From: Haliclona indistincta
Taxonomy: Eukaryota > Porifera > Demospongiae > Haplosclerida > Chalinidae
Direction: 5' to 3'
Length of the DNA stretch: 64,000 bases
Assembly: GCA_964017065.1 (NCBI GenBank)
Contig: OZ024789.1
Coordinates: 4,712,018 to 4,776,017 of the forward strand
Shown here: positions 33,319-45,700 of the stretch, in pieces
Layout: each line of letters starts with the position of its first letter
Position numbering within the stretch: position 1 is the stretch's first letter
Made by a program: the position numbers and the translations under genes
The notes under the pieces: model-generated
What the model was told of the DNA's origin: nothing
The model's database searches: none
The model's input: the letters and a program-made list of their open reading frames with translations, nothing else

Positions 33319-36300
33319 TTACAAGATATTTGCACAGTCAGTGATGATAAGTGCTAGCCACCAACGTATTTGTGGCATATCAGCCTAAAAACAATGATTA
33401 TTATCCTTTATAAATTTTAGTAATTAACATACTGTTTTAAAATCATGGTCAGCATCACATATCTTGTATAGTCCATACTATAGGTGAAAAGTTATGATTA
33501 ATTACATTCAGATCAGCTACCAAGAAATTACCATGATTGTAAACACACCGCAGTCAACTCCATGACTTTGTGAAGAGAAATTCTATAAAATAATTTCAGA
33601 GTAAAAGTCAAAAAATTGCTTGGAGGATAATGCATCGACTACTCATAGTCTCATAATGTGGCAATAATGTACCTGGATATGGTCTGCCTCAAGTACTGTC
33701 CACCCTGGCAATGTACTATCCTCCTGTAAAAGTGCGCATGAAGCCAGTGACACAAACATGAAAAAGACATCTAAGCAACATTAAAATATCAAGATGCCTT
33801 TTACAACCTGGCCTTTTCAATGGATCAAAGTAGAATATCTGTTGATGAGTTACGTCTATGCCCTATCAAACATCAATTGAATCCATCATAAAGTTGTTAT
33901 ACGTAATGACTCACTGCTAAACACCAGTGATTGCCATTAACATTTGCAGCTGTCAAAATTAAATTGCTGACATCCAACAACTTTGGCTAAAATGCAAAGT
34001 CAGGCAGAGTCATTATCATGCTAATAGCTTACTGATAACCATGACTCCACAGAAGCATCTTCTTCAGCAAGAGAAAGAAAGTGATTGTCAATGATGTAGA
34101 CTTGACGATGTCCTTGCTGAACATTTGATAGATACAGCAAACACAACAAAACAGATGACAATCACCTCTTCTGCTCTGGCAGCAAATATTGACAAAAGAC
34201 AATCAATAACCTGTACATGTACAAAATAATTAACATTAATAGCTGCAATAATATATTTAGCCATAATACTTCTCCAGAGAGTGGCTTTCCATTCACAAGG
34301 AGACGCAAGTCACTAGGATACACCACTACTCCAGCTCCTGGAGTCACATTCAGTTCCTTAGTGCTGGTAGCTTTTAGCAAAACCTGTTTTAAAAGAAGAT
34401 AAAACAATCATGGCTGCCACCGTAGATGCCGTTGGCAATGATGTAAACTGATACCCTATCTCTCTGTTCCTTAGTCAATTCCTTTTCCCAGCATGTCTTG
34501 TTTGCTGGCAAAACAATTGGTATGATTATTAGTAGTATCCAAACACAATACATACCCTGAATGTCACCAATGCACAAGTAGTCAACCGAACTTCTCAATC
34601 GCATCTTCAAGTCTGCATCATTACTTGATTCAGAAACATTGTAAGAAGTAACAGCTTTCACCTGCAAGCATGATAAAAGTATACAATTTTATTGTTTATT
34701 TAAATTACTTCCTGGTTTTTCTGACTCTTAAAGTCTGCATCAGTCAGGGTCTGCCTCATATGATCTTCTGTAAGACAATCATGAAATAATGTTAGTAGAT
34801 TATTATACAATATGCAATTCAAAACTTATAAGACTTGCTTATTAGGATGCTCACCCGGTACATGTTCATCCTGTGAACAGTTTTTACACATTCTACCTTG
34901 GTGACACTTGCTAGTACAAAAAAAACCTTTTCGCCGACAAGGACATCTCTTCGTTTTGCAGCTAGCTTTGCAGTTGCAAGTTCCACCATGGAAGGCATTC
35001 CGGGGATTAAGATGCATGGCTGCTACTCGAAGTGACACAAGTGAAGATTTGTCCCATCCATCTACTTTGAGATCCAACTTCCCAGGGAAGAGCTCTAGAT
35101 CACCTTCTCCAAAACAATGATCCAGGACTCCATACTCACACCTATACAAAAGAGTTATAATTCATGCCAATCAGACACATAATCTTACTTCAATCGGTAT
35201 AGATGATGTTTTTTACCAAGCACCTGCACCACTATGCAAGGCAAACGATGTAGATCTGTCGAGGCTCTATCAATTCGGGGAATCTTGACACTAACAAAAT
35301 CACCACAACAAAAGGTCACCATTTTCTTCCTCTTATCTTTGGAATACTTCATCTTCATCCTCTCAACATTTTGCCGATACCTTTCATCTGCTTCCTTTCT
35401 CACCAATAAATGCTTTGAGGATGTGCCAAGACAACGAGCATCAGTCGAAAAATCGTCTTCTGATTCTACTTCATTTTTCTGCATTCTTTCTTCATCTGAC
35501 TCACTATCTTCATCTTGCTTCCATCTGTGTTCCTCAACTTGCTTCCGTCTCTGTTCTTCAACTTGCTTCCGTCCCTGTTCCTCATCTTGCTTCCGTCTCT
35601 GTTCCTCATCTTGCTTCCGTTTGTGTTCCTCGTCTTGCTTCGGTCTGTGTTCTCCATCTTGCTTTCGTCTGTGTTCTTCTGCATTCAGCTCTCTTGTGTG
35701 ATTCCCTTCAAGTAGTCTCTGTTCATCTTCCAGCAGTCTCTGTTCTTCTTCTATTAGTCTCTCTTCTTCTTCCAACAGTCGCTGTTCTTCCTCCAGCCCC
35801 CGTCTGTACTCTTCTTCATGTTCTTCTAGTTCTCTCTTGTGCTCCACTTCAATTAGTCTCTGCTTTTCTAACTCTTGTCTGTGTTCATTCACCTCTTTTC
35901 TGTTGACCTCTTCCTCAGATGTTTGTGAAATTCCATTCTGTTCCTCTTCCACAATATCATCAATATCTTCTTCGCAAATACGTACACTATCAACTCCAGG
36001 AAAAACACTTTGTCGAGGTGGCTGGCCGAAAACCAGTTCATACGGAGTCTTCAGCATAGTTCCATGAGTTGTGGAATTAAGCTGATCTACAACCGATAAT
36101 AACTTTAGCAACTGTAAAATGAACACTTTCAATGTAAGTATTATTATACTGCAATTATAGTAATTAGCGAGTGTTACTGTCACGCTGGAAGGTAGGCAAA
36201 GTATAGTTGTTAATGTACCTTAAAACTGGTATTATTAGCGACCAGTTAATTAAGTGTTTTTCCATTGAAGACATTTAGCGTGTACTAATTTTAGCGTTTG

Positions 36301-38459
36301 GCTGATATTTAATGAGATTCATGCTCGTTTACAGTCATTATTACTACAAAACCACGAATGAATCTCAATTTAGCGTACCTAAATTTAGCTTTTATGACCT
36401 CACTCGCTAAAAACGCTAAAATTAGTGGTCGCTAATAATACTGGTTTTATAAATATCGACTTTGTCACTGCTTTGTCAAATTAATTTTTGGTTAGCCATG
36501 CATTTTAAATACACTAATTTGCACCAAGTGTTCCCTTTTCGCAAATCCGGTCACATACTAGTTTGCTACAAACCACTCACATTGAATCAGTGGAAGCCAT
36601 TCACTCCAGGGGGGGTATTCATCTTCTTCATTGAATTCATGAAAGCGGACTCCAAGCATTTTTTCAACAGTGCCATTGCCCTGCTCCACTAACCCTTGAG
36701 ACTGTGGATGTCGAGGACGACCATTGACAATTGTAACTTTGCCTGGCCAACTTTTTGCCACACCACTAACAATTTCGTTAACAAATTCACGACCATTGTC
36801 AGAATGGAGTATGCGTGGAGTACCCAAGTAGGAAAATACAAGATTCTGCAGATTTAACCCCACTTCAGCTGCAGACTTTCGTGCCAATGGAAAAAGCACA
36901 TGAAATTTGGACCAGTGATCCATATAATGACCAATCCATTTGTATGTCCCATCAGGACGATGACGTAAGTCAATGAGATCAATCTAGAGAAAACCAACAG
37001 AAACAAATAATTTTATTATCAATAATCATAATTTTTATTTTCTTCATAATCCAAAAATTGGGAAACCACTAAATTAGTACTCGCTAAACCATAGATTTTA
37101 CTCGCTAAATTGCAGATTCAGTTACAAATGAATTATTGTGCCATTCATTTCAGCACAATTAAGCTGTGATCATAATAGGAGTGAAGTGAAAGAAGCGAAC
37201 CTGTCCTCTGCACATGAATCCAGAACTGATAATCGGTTTCAGAGGGGCTCTGTTTGTCTGAGGCTTCTTCATGTGGCAAGTCAAACACAGCTGTACAAAC
37301 TTCGCACAGGCAGCTCGAGGTATACAATCATACAACTTTGCCACCTACCAAAAAATGAAAGCTTACACTGTAACAAATTTCAAAAACAAACTCACTTCAA
37401 CTACTGTTTTTTTCTCGCCAATATGCCCCTTCTCCTGGCAATGAATCTCTGTCAGTATATCATAGAAGTCTTCAACAAATGCTACTCTTCTCCATTTCGA
37501 CATGAAAGTAGGATCATTCTCATTCTGCACAAAAAATTTGCCGGGAATTACAGTATAGCGTGAATTTCGATTACTTACAGGTGTTTTTGCTGGCAAGCAG
37601 AGGACATCACACAGACCTAGCCTCGTACCCAGGCGCTAGTGAGGAGAAAAAATAAGCGCCTGGTATCTACTGCACACGCATGCGCTAAATATCCGTTTAT
37701 TTTACTGTAAAATATTCCGATTATGTCATGAAAACGTGGTAGCGGTTATTCAGACCACGCCTCCATTATTAAACTTACAAGCAACTGACTGAGTAGCAAC
37801 TCGATCGTCAGCTCTAGCTCTGGATTCGACAAATAACTTTGTGGTGAGCGTGCATACGCAATAGTAGGCTTAATCGCGTCATTTATACTGCTCTTGTCAA
37901 TCGATGTCGCTCGTTTCCGCTACCAGGACCACCCAGTTGTTAAATTGTACTTCTGCTCTTGTGCTAGAGCTTCAAGAAAAGCCGCTAGAATACAGTCATG
38001 ACAGCAGATTGCAAACAGGAAAGCTTCACGAACTGCTAAAAAACTGATGAATATTCATCACGTACTACAAACGTGTACGATGATAACCGGCGGCGGTGGA
38101 ATTCCACCGCTAGTCGCGCATGCGTAAGCAGTATATACCAGGCGCTGTTTTTTCTCCCCCTTCGCTCCACCCCCTTCTAGCGCCTGGGTACGAGGCTACA
38201 CACAGACCTAGCGCACTGTAGGACACTAGTTTGAAGCCTCGTTGCCTGACCCAATGTCTAAACATATAGCATCATACGCTTCTGATCCCTTTAATACAGC
38301 CACTATTTTCTCTCCCTTCCTTGCCGTAACTGTCTTGCTTTTCCTACACTCCCCATCATCATCATCCGAGCCATATCGTTTCCTGCAAAATGATGTAAAC
38401 TCTGACCTGCTGGCCATGCTCGAGCTCGATGCCGCCATCTTTTCACGCCTCTGTGACAC
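33319..38459 (-). pseudogene. Ginger-like integrase - CXC - Ulp1 protease gene, interrupted
   Basis: Intron-rich minus-strand gene. 38459-38226: N-terminal region (MAASSSSMASRSEF). 37596-37363: AFVEDFYDILTEIHCQEKGH, start of an H2C2 finger, completed at 37332-37203 (CAKFVQLCLTCHMKKPQ). 36985-36558: integrase core IDLIDLR / HSDNGREF / GLVEQGNGTVE, giving D-D-E. About 36110-35185: STTHGTMLKTPYELVFGQPP, a long Glu/Arg/Lys repeat linker, then an SH3-like end. 35141-34826: CXC-type CNCKASC-KTKRCPCRRKG. About 34660-33319: Ulp1-like C48 protease with NGNHWCLA (33915-33986), IFYFDPLKR and HGVDCGVFTIM (33532-33582). A stop after CANIL is near 33319. The 37618-38198 MITE breaks the codons ALG/LCDV, so the gene is dead. 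Exon joins are inferred from GT-AG borders. Confidence 0.7.
37618..38198. mobile_element. Short TAGCCTCG-end MITE, 10-bp TSD, inside Ginger gene
   Basis: 581 bp, ends TAGCCTCGTACCCAGGCGCT and complement; inner TIR CGCCTGGTATCTACTGCA and its mirror. Flanked by CACACAGACC at 37608-37617 and 38199-38208. Non-coding. Its TIR resembles those of the elements at 17787, 22560 and 42126, so it could be moved by the same machinery (inference). Confidence 0.85.
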
Positions 38460-38668
38460 GTGACTATAGCCAGCTGCAGCTTTCTTTGTGGGTTCATGAT
38501 GACCGTACAGACGGACAGGCTAGCTAGACACTCAGCAATGCACTATTGCTGCACTCCACAGAATGCGCAAATTCCTGCGCATTCTGTGGAATACGCATTC
38601 TATAGAATGCGTTGCACATTCTATAGAATGCGCGCCATTCTAGAGAATGGCGGGCATTCTAGGAATTC

Positions 38669-39976
38669 GGTACTGGCTCAAATACGGACCGGACCGCGCG
38701 GACCAGCTCACGTGATCATTAGCCGCTCGACAGCCTGCTGAGCTGACGGCCGGTCGTATTGCAGAGCGGACGACACGTCATGTGATGGCAGTTCGTGTTC
38801 TACTGCTTTCATGCTTCCATAGTTCTGCTGCTTGCATGCTTCCATGGTTCTGCTGCTTGCATGCTTACTGAGTTAGTCTGCTGCTTGCATGCTTCCATAG
38901 TTTTGCTGCTTGAATGCTACCAAGGTTCTGCTGCTTTCATGGCTCCATAGTTCTGCTGCTTGCATGCTTCCATAATACTGTTTTGATGCTTCCATAGATC
39001 TACTGCATGCATATACGTGCTGCACCGAGGCATCTGCATCTTTGGTGCTATTTTTTATTATTATTTCCACTGACTTTACTGTTTACCAGAAATGTAATCT
39101 GTCTTTGTTTCACTGGTTGGCCTTTGTATTAGCTTTTGCTAGTTGGTCACACCTGCCTTTGGCAAAGATTAAAAAAAGAAAAAATGCCAAACTGAGCTAA
39201 TGATACAAGTAAGCATAAGTCGAATAAGTAACACAGGAGTGCAGACACTTAATTCAGCAGATCTCAACATCTATTCTCCAAGTGTAGTTTTTCTTCATTC
39301 TGTCAACATGTTTCACTACAGCAGATGGGTGGCACAATGGAACGCAACGTGAATGGTCATGCAGAAAGTTATCCACTGCACATGAGCTTAGAATGTGAGT
39401 GTGGACTGCAACAGATAGTGAGCTCAGTGTAGCTGCTGCACTGTTAAGACCAGATGATCTTTGCACATGAGCAGCCTGAGACTGCATCTGTAAGTGCATG
39501 TGCATTCGAAAATGAATAAGTTGAACTGCATGTGCAGTTACTAGTTTACTACACATCCATGGGTGTAAGCAGCCCTGGCACTGCAAGCACCTTCCTCCCA
39601 AATTTAGTATAATTACAAGTTGCTCCATGAATACAGATGCAGGTTTATTTACGCTGCTTACCAGCACTGTTGCTTTAATTTGTGCTGTAACACTGTTACT
39701 TAGTGTTGCTATACTGCTGCTTTGTGTTGCAACAGCACTGCTACAGTACCTGGCTTGTAGAATATCTAACTTCAGAAGCTGACATCAATGATTGTTAATA
39801 ATTAGTACATGTACACTTATTGAAACTGTGATGTCATCATGGTCCTCAGCACGTAGTAGCTCGAAAATTTCAGCACGGCTAGGCGCGCTATGCGCAAACT
39901 TTGCCGCGCGCCTCTAGGCAATGATCACGTGAGCTGGTCCGCGCGGTCCGGTCCGGTCCGCATTTGAGCCCGTACC
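38669..39976. mobile_element. GGTAC-end TIR element, 9-bp TSD, inside Ginger right TIR
   Basis: TIRs of about 55 bp: GGTACTGGCTCAAATACGG, then GACCGGACCGCGCGGACC and CAGCTCACGTGATCATT, mirrored at 39918-39976. TAGGAATTC flanks it at 38660-38668 and 39977-39985. The interior has about seven copies of a 25-27-bp repeat (GCTTCCATAGTTCTGCTGCTT, 38800-38990), a HINE 3' end (about 39021-39048), and a minus-strand 137-codon frame (39254-39667, Cys/His-containing, no recognised domain) that I do not call a gene. Confidence 0.8.
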
Positions 39977-40040
39977 TAGGAATTCCTAGAATGCGCAACG
40001 CATTCTATAGAATGCGCAAATTCCTCGAATGCGCGGAACA

Positions 40041-42125
40041 TAGACACGCCCAGTTAAATTGTGGCCAGCACTGATTGGCTTCTGATTGCATCACTAAAGC
40101 ATTACTGTACAGAAATCCTGTATACTGCATGCATCTGCAGTTGCTGAATTTATAGAATGGTGGATAGTTGTGTTTCAGTGTTGATATTTGTAGCAGTATT
40201 CTCACAGCAATGAGTGCAGTAGTCTTGTTGCAGTATACTTTAACTTGTTATGCCTCGGTGGGCGGAGCCACGAGGCATACAGTAGTTCGTCGGTTTGTCA
40301 TTATGCCTCGGTGGGCGGAGCCACGAGGCATACAGTAGTTCGTCGGTTTGTCATTCATTCGTTCTGTCCGCAGGCAGAACTCCGCGTCGGCTGAAAACTA
40401 AGCGCTGATACTTGCAATACATGTTCAACTCGGTGTTGCCTCGGAACTGAATTGATAGACTTTTGGTTTCAAAGCTTCGTTACCTTGAATGGCATTGCTG
40501 GACTCGCTCAGCATTGTGGGACTTCGCTGAAGATAAAGCTGTCTACTATAGTCTTCTTCACAGCTTGTAAGACAATTCTTTACTCAAGGTAGTACAGTGA
40601 GTGCTGAGAAATCAATCGTGGTTGCTAATCGCTAAGCTGGTTGCTAATCGCTAAGCAGCGCAAGCTATTAGCAACCAGCGCTCACGTGCTGTGTTGATTA
40701 TAGGCACGCCCAACTGAATTCCATGTGGTTAGCACTGCAAGGCTTCTGATTGCATAGTTGCAACCCACTAGCTTATTCTGCAAACAGTGCTGTATTGCAG
40801 CTTGTTGCAACGCTCTTCAGCTTTAATTTCATCATACAGGAATTGCATTGCATAACTATTATACTGCATTGTGATTGCTGTACTTGCTGCACAGAAATCA
40901 TGTATACATGCATCTGCAGCTGTTGCCTTGTTTGTAGAATGGTGGATAGTTTAATTTATTGTGTTTGTGGATATTTGTGTATATTTTTATAACTTTAGTT
41001 TTTATGACTGTACCGAGGCATCAGCACCTTGGTGCTTTCATTCATTCATTCATTCATTCATTCTGTCCGCAGGCAGAACTCCGCGTCGGCTGAAAACTAA
41101 GCGCTGATACTTGCAATACATGTTCAACTCGGTGTTGCCTCGGAACTGAATTGATAGACTTTTGGTTTCAAAGCTTCGTTACCTTGAATAGCATTGCTGG
41201 ACTCGCTCAGCATTGTGGGACTTCGCTGAAGATAAAGCTGTCTACTATAGTCTTCTTCACAGCTTGTAAGACAATTCTTTACTCAAGGTAGTACAGTGAG
41301 TGCTGAGAAATCAATCGTGCTATCGCTAAGCAGCGCCAGCTCCAGCAAGCTAGCAACCAGCGCTCACGTGCTGTGTTGATTATAGGCACGCCCAACTGAA
41401 TTCCATGTGGTTAGCACTGCTAGGCTTCTGATTGCATAGTTGCAACCCACTAGCTTATTCTGCAAACAGTGCTGTATTGCAGCTTGTTGCAACGCTCTTC
41501 AGCTTTAATTTCATCATACAGGAATTGCATTGCATAACTATTATACTGCATTGTGATTGCTGTACAGCAAGGTATAACAGCTGCAGTTTGTTGCTGTGTA
41601 TGTTTTAGTTCAGCGTATTTTTGTTATAACTTTTAGTTTTATGACTGCACCGAGGCATCAGCACCTTGGTGCTTTCATTTCTACTGCAGCTTACATTGCA
41701 TGCTTCCATGATACTGTTTTGATCCTTCCGTGAATCTACTGCATGCATATATACGTGCTGTCATAATTATGCATCTGCTAATTGAATGCCATACATGCTA
41801 CATGTACTGCACCGAGGCATCTGCACCTTTGGTGCTTCATTCATTCTGTCCGCAGGCAGAACTCCGCGTCGGCAGAAAACTAAGCGCTGATACTTGCAAT
41901 ACATGTTCAACTCGGTGTTGCCTCGGAATTGAATTGATAGACTTTTGGTTCCAAAGCTTCGTTACCTTGAATGGCATTCCTTGACTCGCTCAGCATTGTG
42001 GGACTTCGCTGAGGATAAAGCTGTCTACTATAGTCTTCTTCACAGCTTGTAAGTCAATTCTGTACTCAAGGTAATACAGTGAGTGCTGAGAAATCAATCG
42101 TGCTATCGCTAAGCAGCGGCAGCTC
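40041..42125 (+). mobile_element. HINE cluster 4
   Basis: Continuation of the HINE interrupted at 32093, then 5' ends at about 40248 and 40301, the GTCCGCAGGCAGAAC body, 3' ends at about 41010-41035, 41647-41674 and 41809-41836, and ATTC runs (41036-41062) at the junctions. The last unit is split at 42125 by the TAGCCTCG element and continues at 47342. Confidence 0.75.
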
Positions 42126-42914
42126 TAGCCTCGTCCCCAGGCTGCTAAAAGACAGCCTGGTAACAACGGCTCGCGCATATGGAGCGTCATTAGTGCCAAA
42201 AGTGGTCGGTACAGTATTGATGGTGTTTTTACTAACAAGGGTGGTCAACAGAGGGCGCTTTTTCGAAGAGGGCGGTCAACAGAGGGCGCTTTTTCGAAGA
42301 GGGCGGTCAACAGAGGCCGCTTTTTCGAAGAGGGCGGTCAACAGAGGCCGCTTTTTCGAAGAGGACGATCAACAGAGGGCGAGAGGGATCGACGGCGGCC
42401 AACAGAAAGCGCCTTTACTGAGGAGGGCGATATTCTTGAGAGCTAGGGCGGTTAAAGTCAGGCCGGCGCTCTTAGCGGAGAGGGCGGTTAGATCGAGGGC
42501 GCTATTATTTATGAGGACTCCAGTGAGGCGGGCGCTTTCACAGTTGCCATGATTTCAACTACACTAGAACCCCTCTAATCCGGACACCCTTTTGGATCTG
42601 CAAATGGTTTCCTGATTTCGGAGGTTATTTTACATTTGAGATCGCAGCTTCCACACACAACAAATAATTGAGCCAAACATACCTGCTTCGGCATTTATAA
42701 CTTGTTGAGCCGGTTTATGCTATCACTATACATGCTTGTGTATCATAACATGTTTCATGAATTGTGCAGGTTAGACTGTTTCATGTACTAAGTTGAGAAT
42801 TTAATAAATATCATGAAAGGACTAGTTGTTGTATTATTATACTACTGGCACAAATGTAAATGTGTGAAAAAATAGACCAGTCCAGAATCAAAGAACTCTT
42901 TAATTTGATGCTTT

Positions 42915-43640
42915 ATAGAAAAAGAGTGATAAGAGTAGCTGGACTACTATGGAGATAGAAGCGCCTATAAATAAGCCCCAGGATATGACGAGCTTTGTTA
43001 ATTACACACATTAGAAATGTGAAGAGACCAGGATAGATCACTGGATAAAGTTACCCCAAGGCAATTGAACGAGTCAACCAACACAAGAGGCAAGCAGCTG
43101 TTTATATCATGCTGAATTGCAGCAATATCTGCAGGGGAAGAGATTGGATAGATCTTTGAGAAATGTAAGTAACACCATCAATTATCAGACTGAGTAAGGT
43201 ACAGTTAGAAATCAGAATAATCAGATGAATGTTGAAGCCAAAGGATAATAAAGCTTATCTAAAAGAGTGCGATGAGGAACAGAATCGAAAGTTATTCAAT
43301 AATTAAACTCAATGAGCTTATTGCAAACATGTTTTTCAAGAGTTTTACATAAAGACTTAATAAGGAGATAGGTCGAAAATTCTCAGGGGCTTTAGGAGAG
43401 GAAATCTTAGGAACAGGGTAACATGTGCTGCTTTCCAGTCTTGAGGAACAATACAAGACTTAAGAGATTGATTGAACAATAATGTCAGAACAGGAGCAAT
43501 AGCAGAAGCTGTATGTTTCAACATGTGAGCTGAGATATTATCAGGGCTACAAGATTTAGATATAATTATACATTGAGAGAGACAAGAAGCTCAAAAATAT
43601 CCTCTTCAGCTACAAAGAAGATCACTGATCAGGAAAGGCT
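42915..43640 (-). pseudogene. Non-LTR retrotransposon reverse-transcriptase remnant
   Basis: Minus-strand translation with frame changes shows LINE-type RT pieces in the right order: PDNISAHMLKHTASAIAP (about 43560-43490), NQSLKSCIVPQDWKAA (about 43470-43420), the FDSVPHRTLLDKL box (about 43290-43250), and LGVTLSSDLSWSLHIS (about 43070-43020). The YADD-bearing segment is missing and several stops interrupt it. These blocks are typical of CR1/L2/Rex-like RTs. Clearly dead. Confidence 0.65.
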
Positions 43641-44075
43641 CAAAACAGGCAGGAAGATGACAACTGTTAGCATCAAGGGGAGGAAAAGAGGAGATGAAAC
43701 AGGTAGAAAAGAATTCATTAAGAAGTTCAGATTGGACATAGCAACAGTGGTGCCACTGGTTAACATAGGAATGGTAGAGTGAGCCATTCAGAATTTTGCA
43801 AACTCTTTAGGCCGCTTAGGATCAACTCCAGACGAACTTTCATGACTTTTCTCTAGAGCAGACTTCAAATTAGCACGCAAATCTGAAACTTCAGACCCCA
43901 GAGACTCAATTACAGACTCAAGTTGAGGAGCAGAATGGAGAGCAGAAGTGCCCACAGGTATAGCGAACCACACGAGATTGACGCTTTTTACTTTGAAGAG
44001 AAACCTGCTGTGAGAATATCATGGAAGGACTAGTTGTTACTACTGGCGCAATAATATTTTTTTATACTTAAAAGC

Positions 44076-44882
44076 TTAATTTTCCAATAATTTAGATACA
44101 GCAAACTCTAACACGTTAACATACAAATCAATTGCATAATCATCACTAGCTGTTAAAGGACTGTATAGCGTCTTCAATTCTTCCATGTCAGTCTGAGAAA
44201 GGGGGCAAATTATAACAGGAACTTCAACTATGTCAGTTTCGTTGTCACCATCTGATGGTGGAGGTCCGTCCCAATCCACACCATAAGTAGAAAAAAGGGC
44301 CTGTTGATAAAACAAGTATATAATATAACTGCATGCACAATTCAAGCATGGGTATGGCTGAACGAAAACTTCATTACAGTCCTATAGCCTGTTATTTACT
44401 AGTATAATTATATTTACCTCATCTAATGATTCATCATTTACATGCGCAGTGTGTGTGGTACCATCCATAGACTGAGAAAGTAGTCCTCTTGTCCATAGCT
44501 GAAGAGGACTGTGGTTTTGTTCAGTTCTTACTGAATGCATGTTCCAAGCATTCATCCATTTTTGTAGATGGTGATTAATGCGAGGCACATAAACGTAATG
44601 AAGGCAGAATAGGTGCACATCATTGTCTGGATCTAGTGCTCCAGTGGCTTCTAAATGATAGAATAAGCCATGGTAAAGCTTGATTACTCCTTGAAAAACG
44701 TCTCTCCATAGACGTTCAATACGTTGGTTGTGCACACTCCTACCAACTATCATGCTTCCTCTGCCAGGCCCTCTAAGTGGATGTTCGAGCATATACAGTG
44801 CAACTTGTGTATTTTCCCCTCCTTTATCACAAATACTTCGCACAAATACTTCACAGATACACATTTCTTCCAAAGATGAATT
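44076..44882 (-). pseudogene. Rve-type transposon integrase, C-terminal part
   Basis: Exon 1 (about 44882-44382) encodes [18 protein letters not shown], then the E-bearing block [15 protein letters not shown] and [16 protein letters not shown]. After a short intron, 44345-44076 gives YGVDWDGPPPSDGDN and a hydrophobic C-terminus with a stop. This matches the integrase core domain of a transposon family common in cnidarians, sponges and fish, often annotated as an uncharacterised integrase. The region with the first catalytic Asp is missing because 70 bp upstream the oppositely oriented HECT exon starts; I infer an internal deletion. Confidence 0.65.
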
Positions 44883-44956
44883 AGTAGCAGTATTGCTGGA
44901 CTATCACTTATTGGTGAAAGTAAGTGCAATATGCTGATGGATTATCTAAACTGCAA

Positions 44957-45544
44957 TAATAGGTCAAGGCCGAAATGGACCAGTTAAAGGAAGGTCTTTT
45001 GACCCTAGGATTCTTAAATGAGCTGAAGAAAAATCCTTCACTGTGGGAGCCGTACTTTCTCCATATCAATGACCCACTCACCACAGGTACGACACATTGC
45101 CGGAAATTTAGAGAAACTGTGTATAACTATAGAGAAACTCAAGCATATCTTCACAGTCAACTTTTGTGTTGAGGGATCGCTTACGCGACCAAAAGAGGAA
45201 CAAGCGTATATATATTTTATTGACCTATTGGATGAGTTTGAAGGTATGTGCAATTGTAGCAATTAATTTACTATTCACATGGCTCCATTTATGTAGAAGG
45301 AGCAGCAGACTGCCCAACATTGGGAGATGTATTAGTGTTTTGCACAGGTGCAAGCAGAGTGCCACCAATTGGGTTTAAGAAGAACCCAACTCTAGAATTT
45401 ACACATACTATGACCGAAACACTACCTACTGCCTCCACTTGCGATTTGATTTTGCGCCTGCCAACTGTTCATGAATGTTATGAACATTTTAGACAGTTCA
45501 TGATTCTTGGCCTGTTTGGCCATGATGGATTTGGAGGAGTGTGA
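44957..45544 (+). pseudogene. HECT-type E3 ubiquitin ligase C-lobe, transposon-borne remnant
   Basis: 44957-45080 encodes LKEGLLTLGFLNELKKNP. 45080-45245, in a shifted frame, gives NFCVEGSLTRPKEEQAYIYF. After a 54-bp intron, 45300-45544 gives the HECT C-lobe GDVLVFCTGASRVPPIGF, LPTASTCDLILRLP with the active-site Cys, and a stop. The N-lobe is absent and a frame slip lies near 45070-45085. HECT ligases transfer ubiquitin through this Cys; a G2E3-like family of this kind often accompanies integrase genes in invertebrate and fish transposons (recollection). Role in the element unknown. Confidence 0.65.
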
Positions 45545-45589
45545 ATCCACGCTCCACTCCTAGTTTTCAACACTTACTACACAGTCAAT

Positions 45590-45700
45590 TGCATATCACT
45601 TATATCGCTTACTTGTGTATCACTTATATCGCTTACTTGTGTATCACTTATATTGCTTACTTGTGTATCACTTATATCGCTTACTTGCGTACCACTTACT
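45590..45700. repeat. 24-bp tandem repeat (ATCACTTATATCGCTTACTTGTGT)
   Basis: About four and a half head-to-tail units directly after the HECT stop. The motif is written in halves elsewhere only as ATCACTTATA and TCGCTTACTT. No further role seen. Confidence 0.85.

Larger units (their letters stand above)
32094..40040. mobile_element. Ginger-like DNA transposon, TGTTCC...GGAACA ends, TSD TAGA
   Basis: Ends TGTTCCGCGCATTCGAGGAA and its complement. TAGA occurs at 32090-32093 and 40041-40044; the uninterrupted HINE sequence is CTGTAGACACGCCC. The TIRs are about 170 bp (32094-32260; 38550-38668 continued at 39986-40040 after a secondary insertion) and are packed with small palindromes GCATTCTATAGAATGC. 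It encodes an integrase/Ulp1 gene on the minus strand. TG..CA ends, a 4-bp duplication and an LTR-type integrase are the known signature of Ginger1-type transposons. About 6 kb without the two nested insertions. Confidence 0.8.

Noticed and set aside
35234..35906. Plus-strand Leu/Ser/Phe-rich frames of up to 163 codons
   Set aside because: Antisense of the Glu/Arg repeat linker of the Ginger-like gene.
42079..42552. 157-codon frame with RGRFFEEGGQQRA repeats, mirrored at 46397-46756
   Set aside because: Tandem 31-bp repeat inside the inverted repeats of the 42180 element; the same protein from both arms only reflects the inverted repeat.
45590..45700. Regular short repeats that could suggest CRISPR
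   Set aside because: Units are contiguous with no unique spacers, and the context is eukaryotic transposons.
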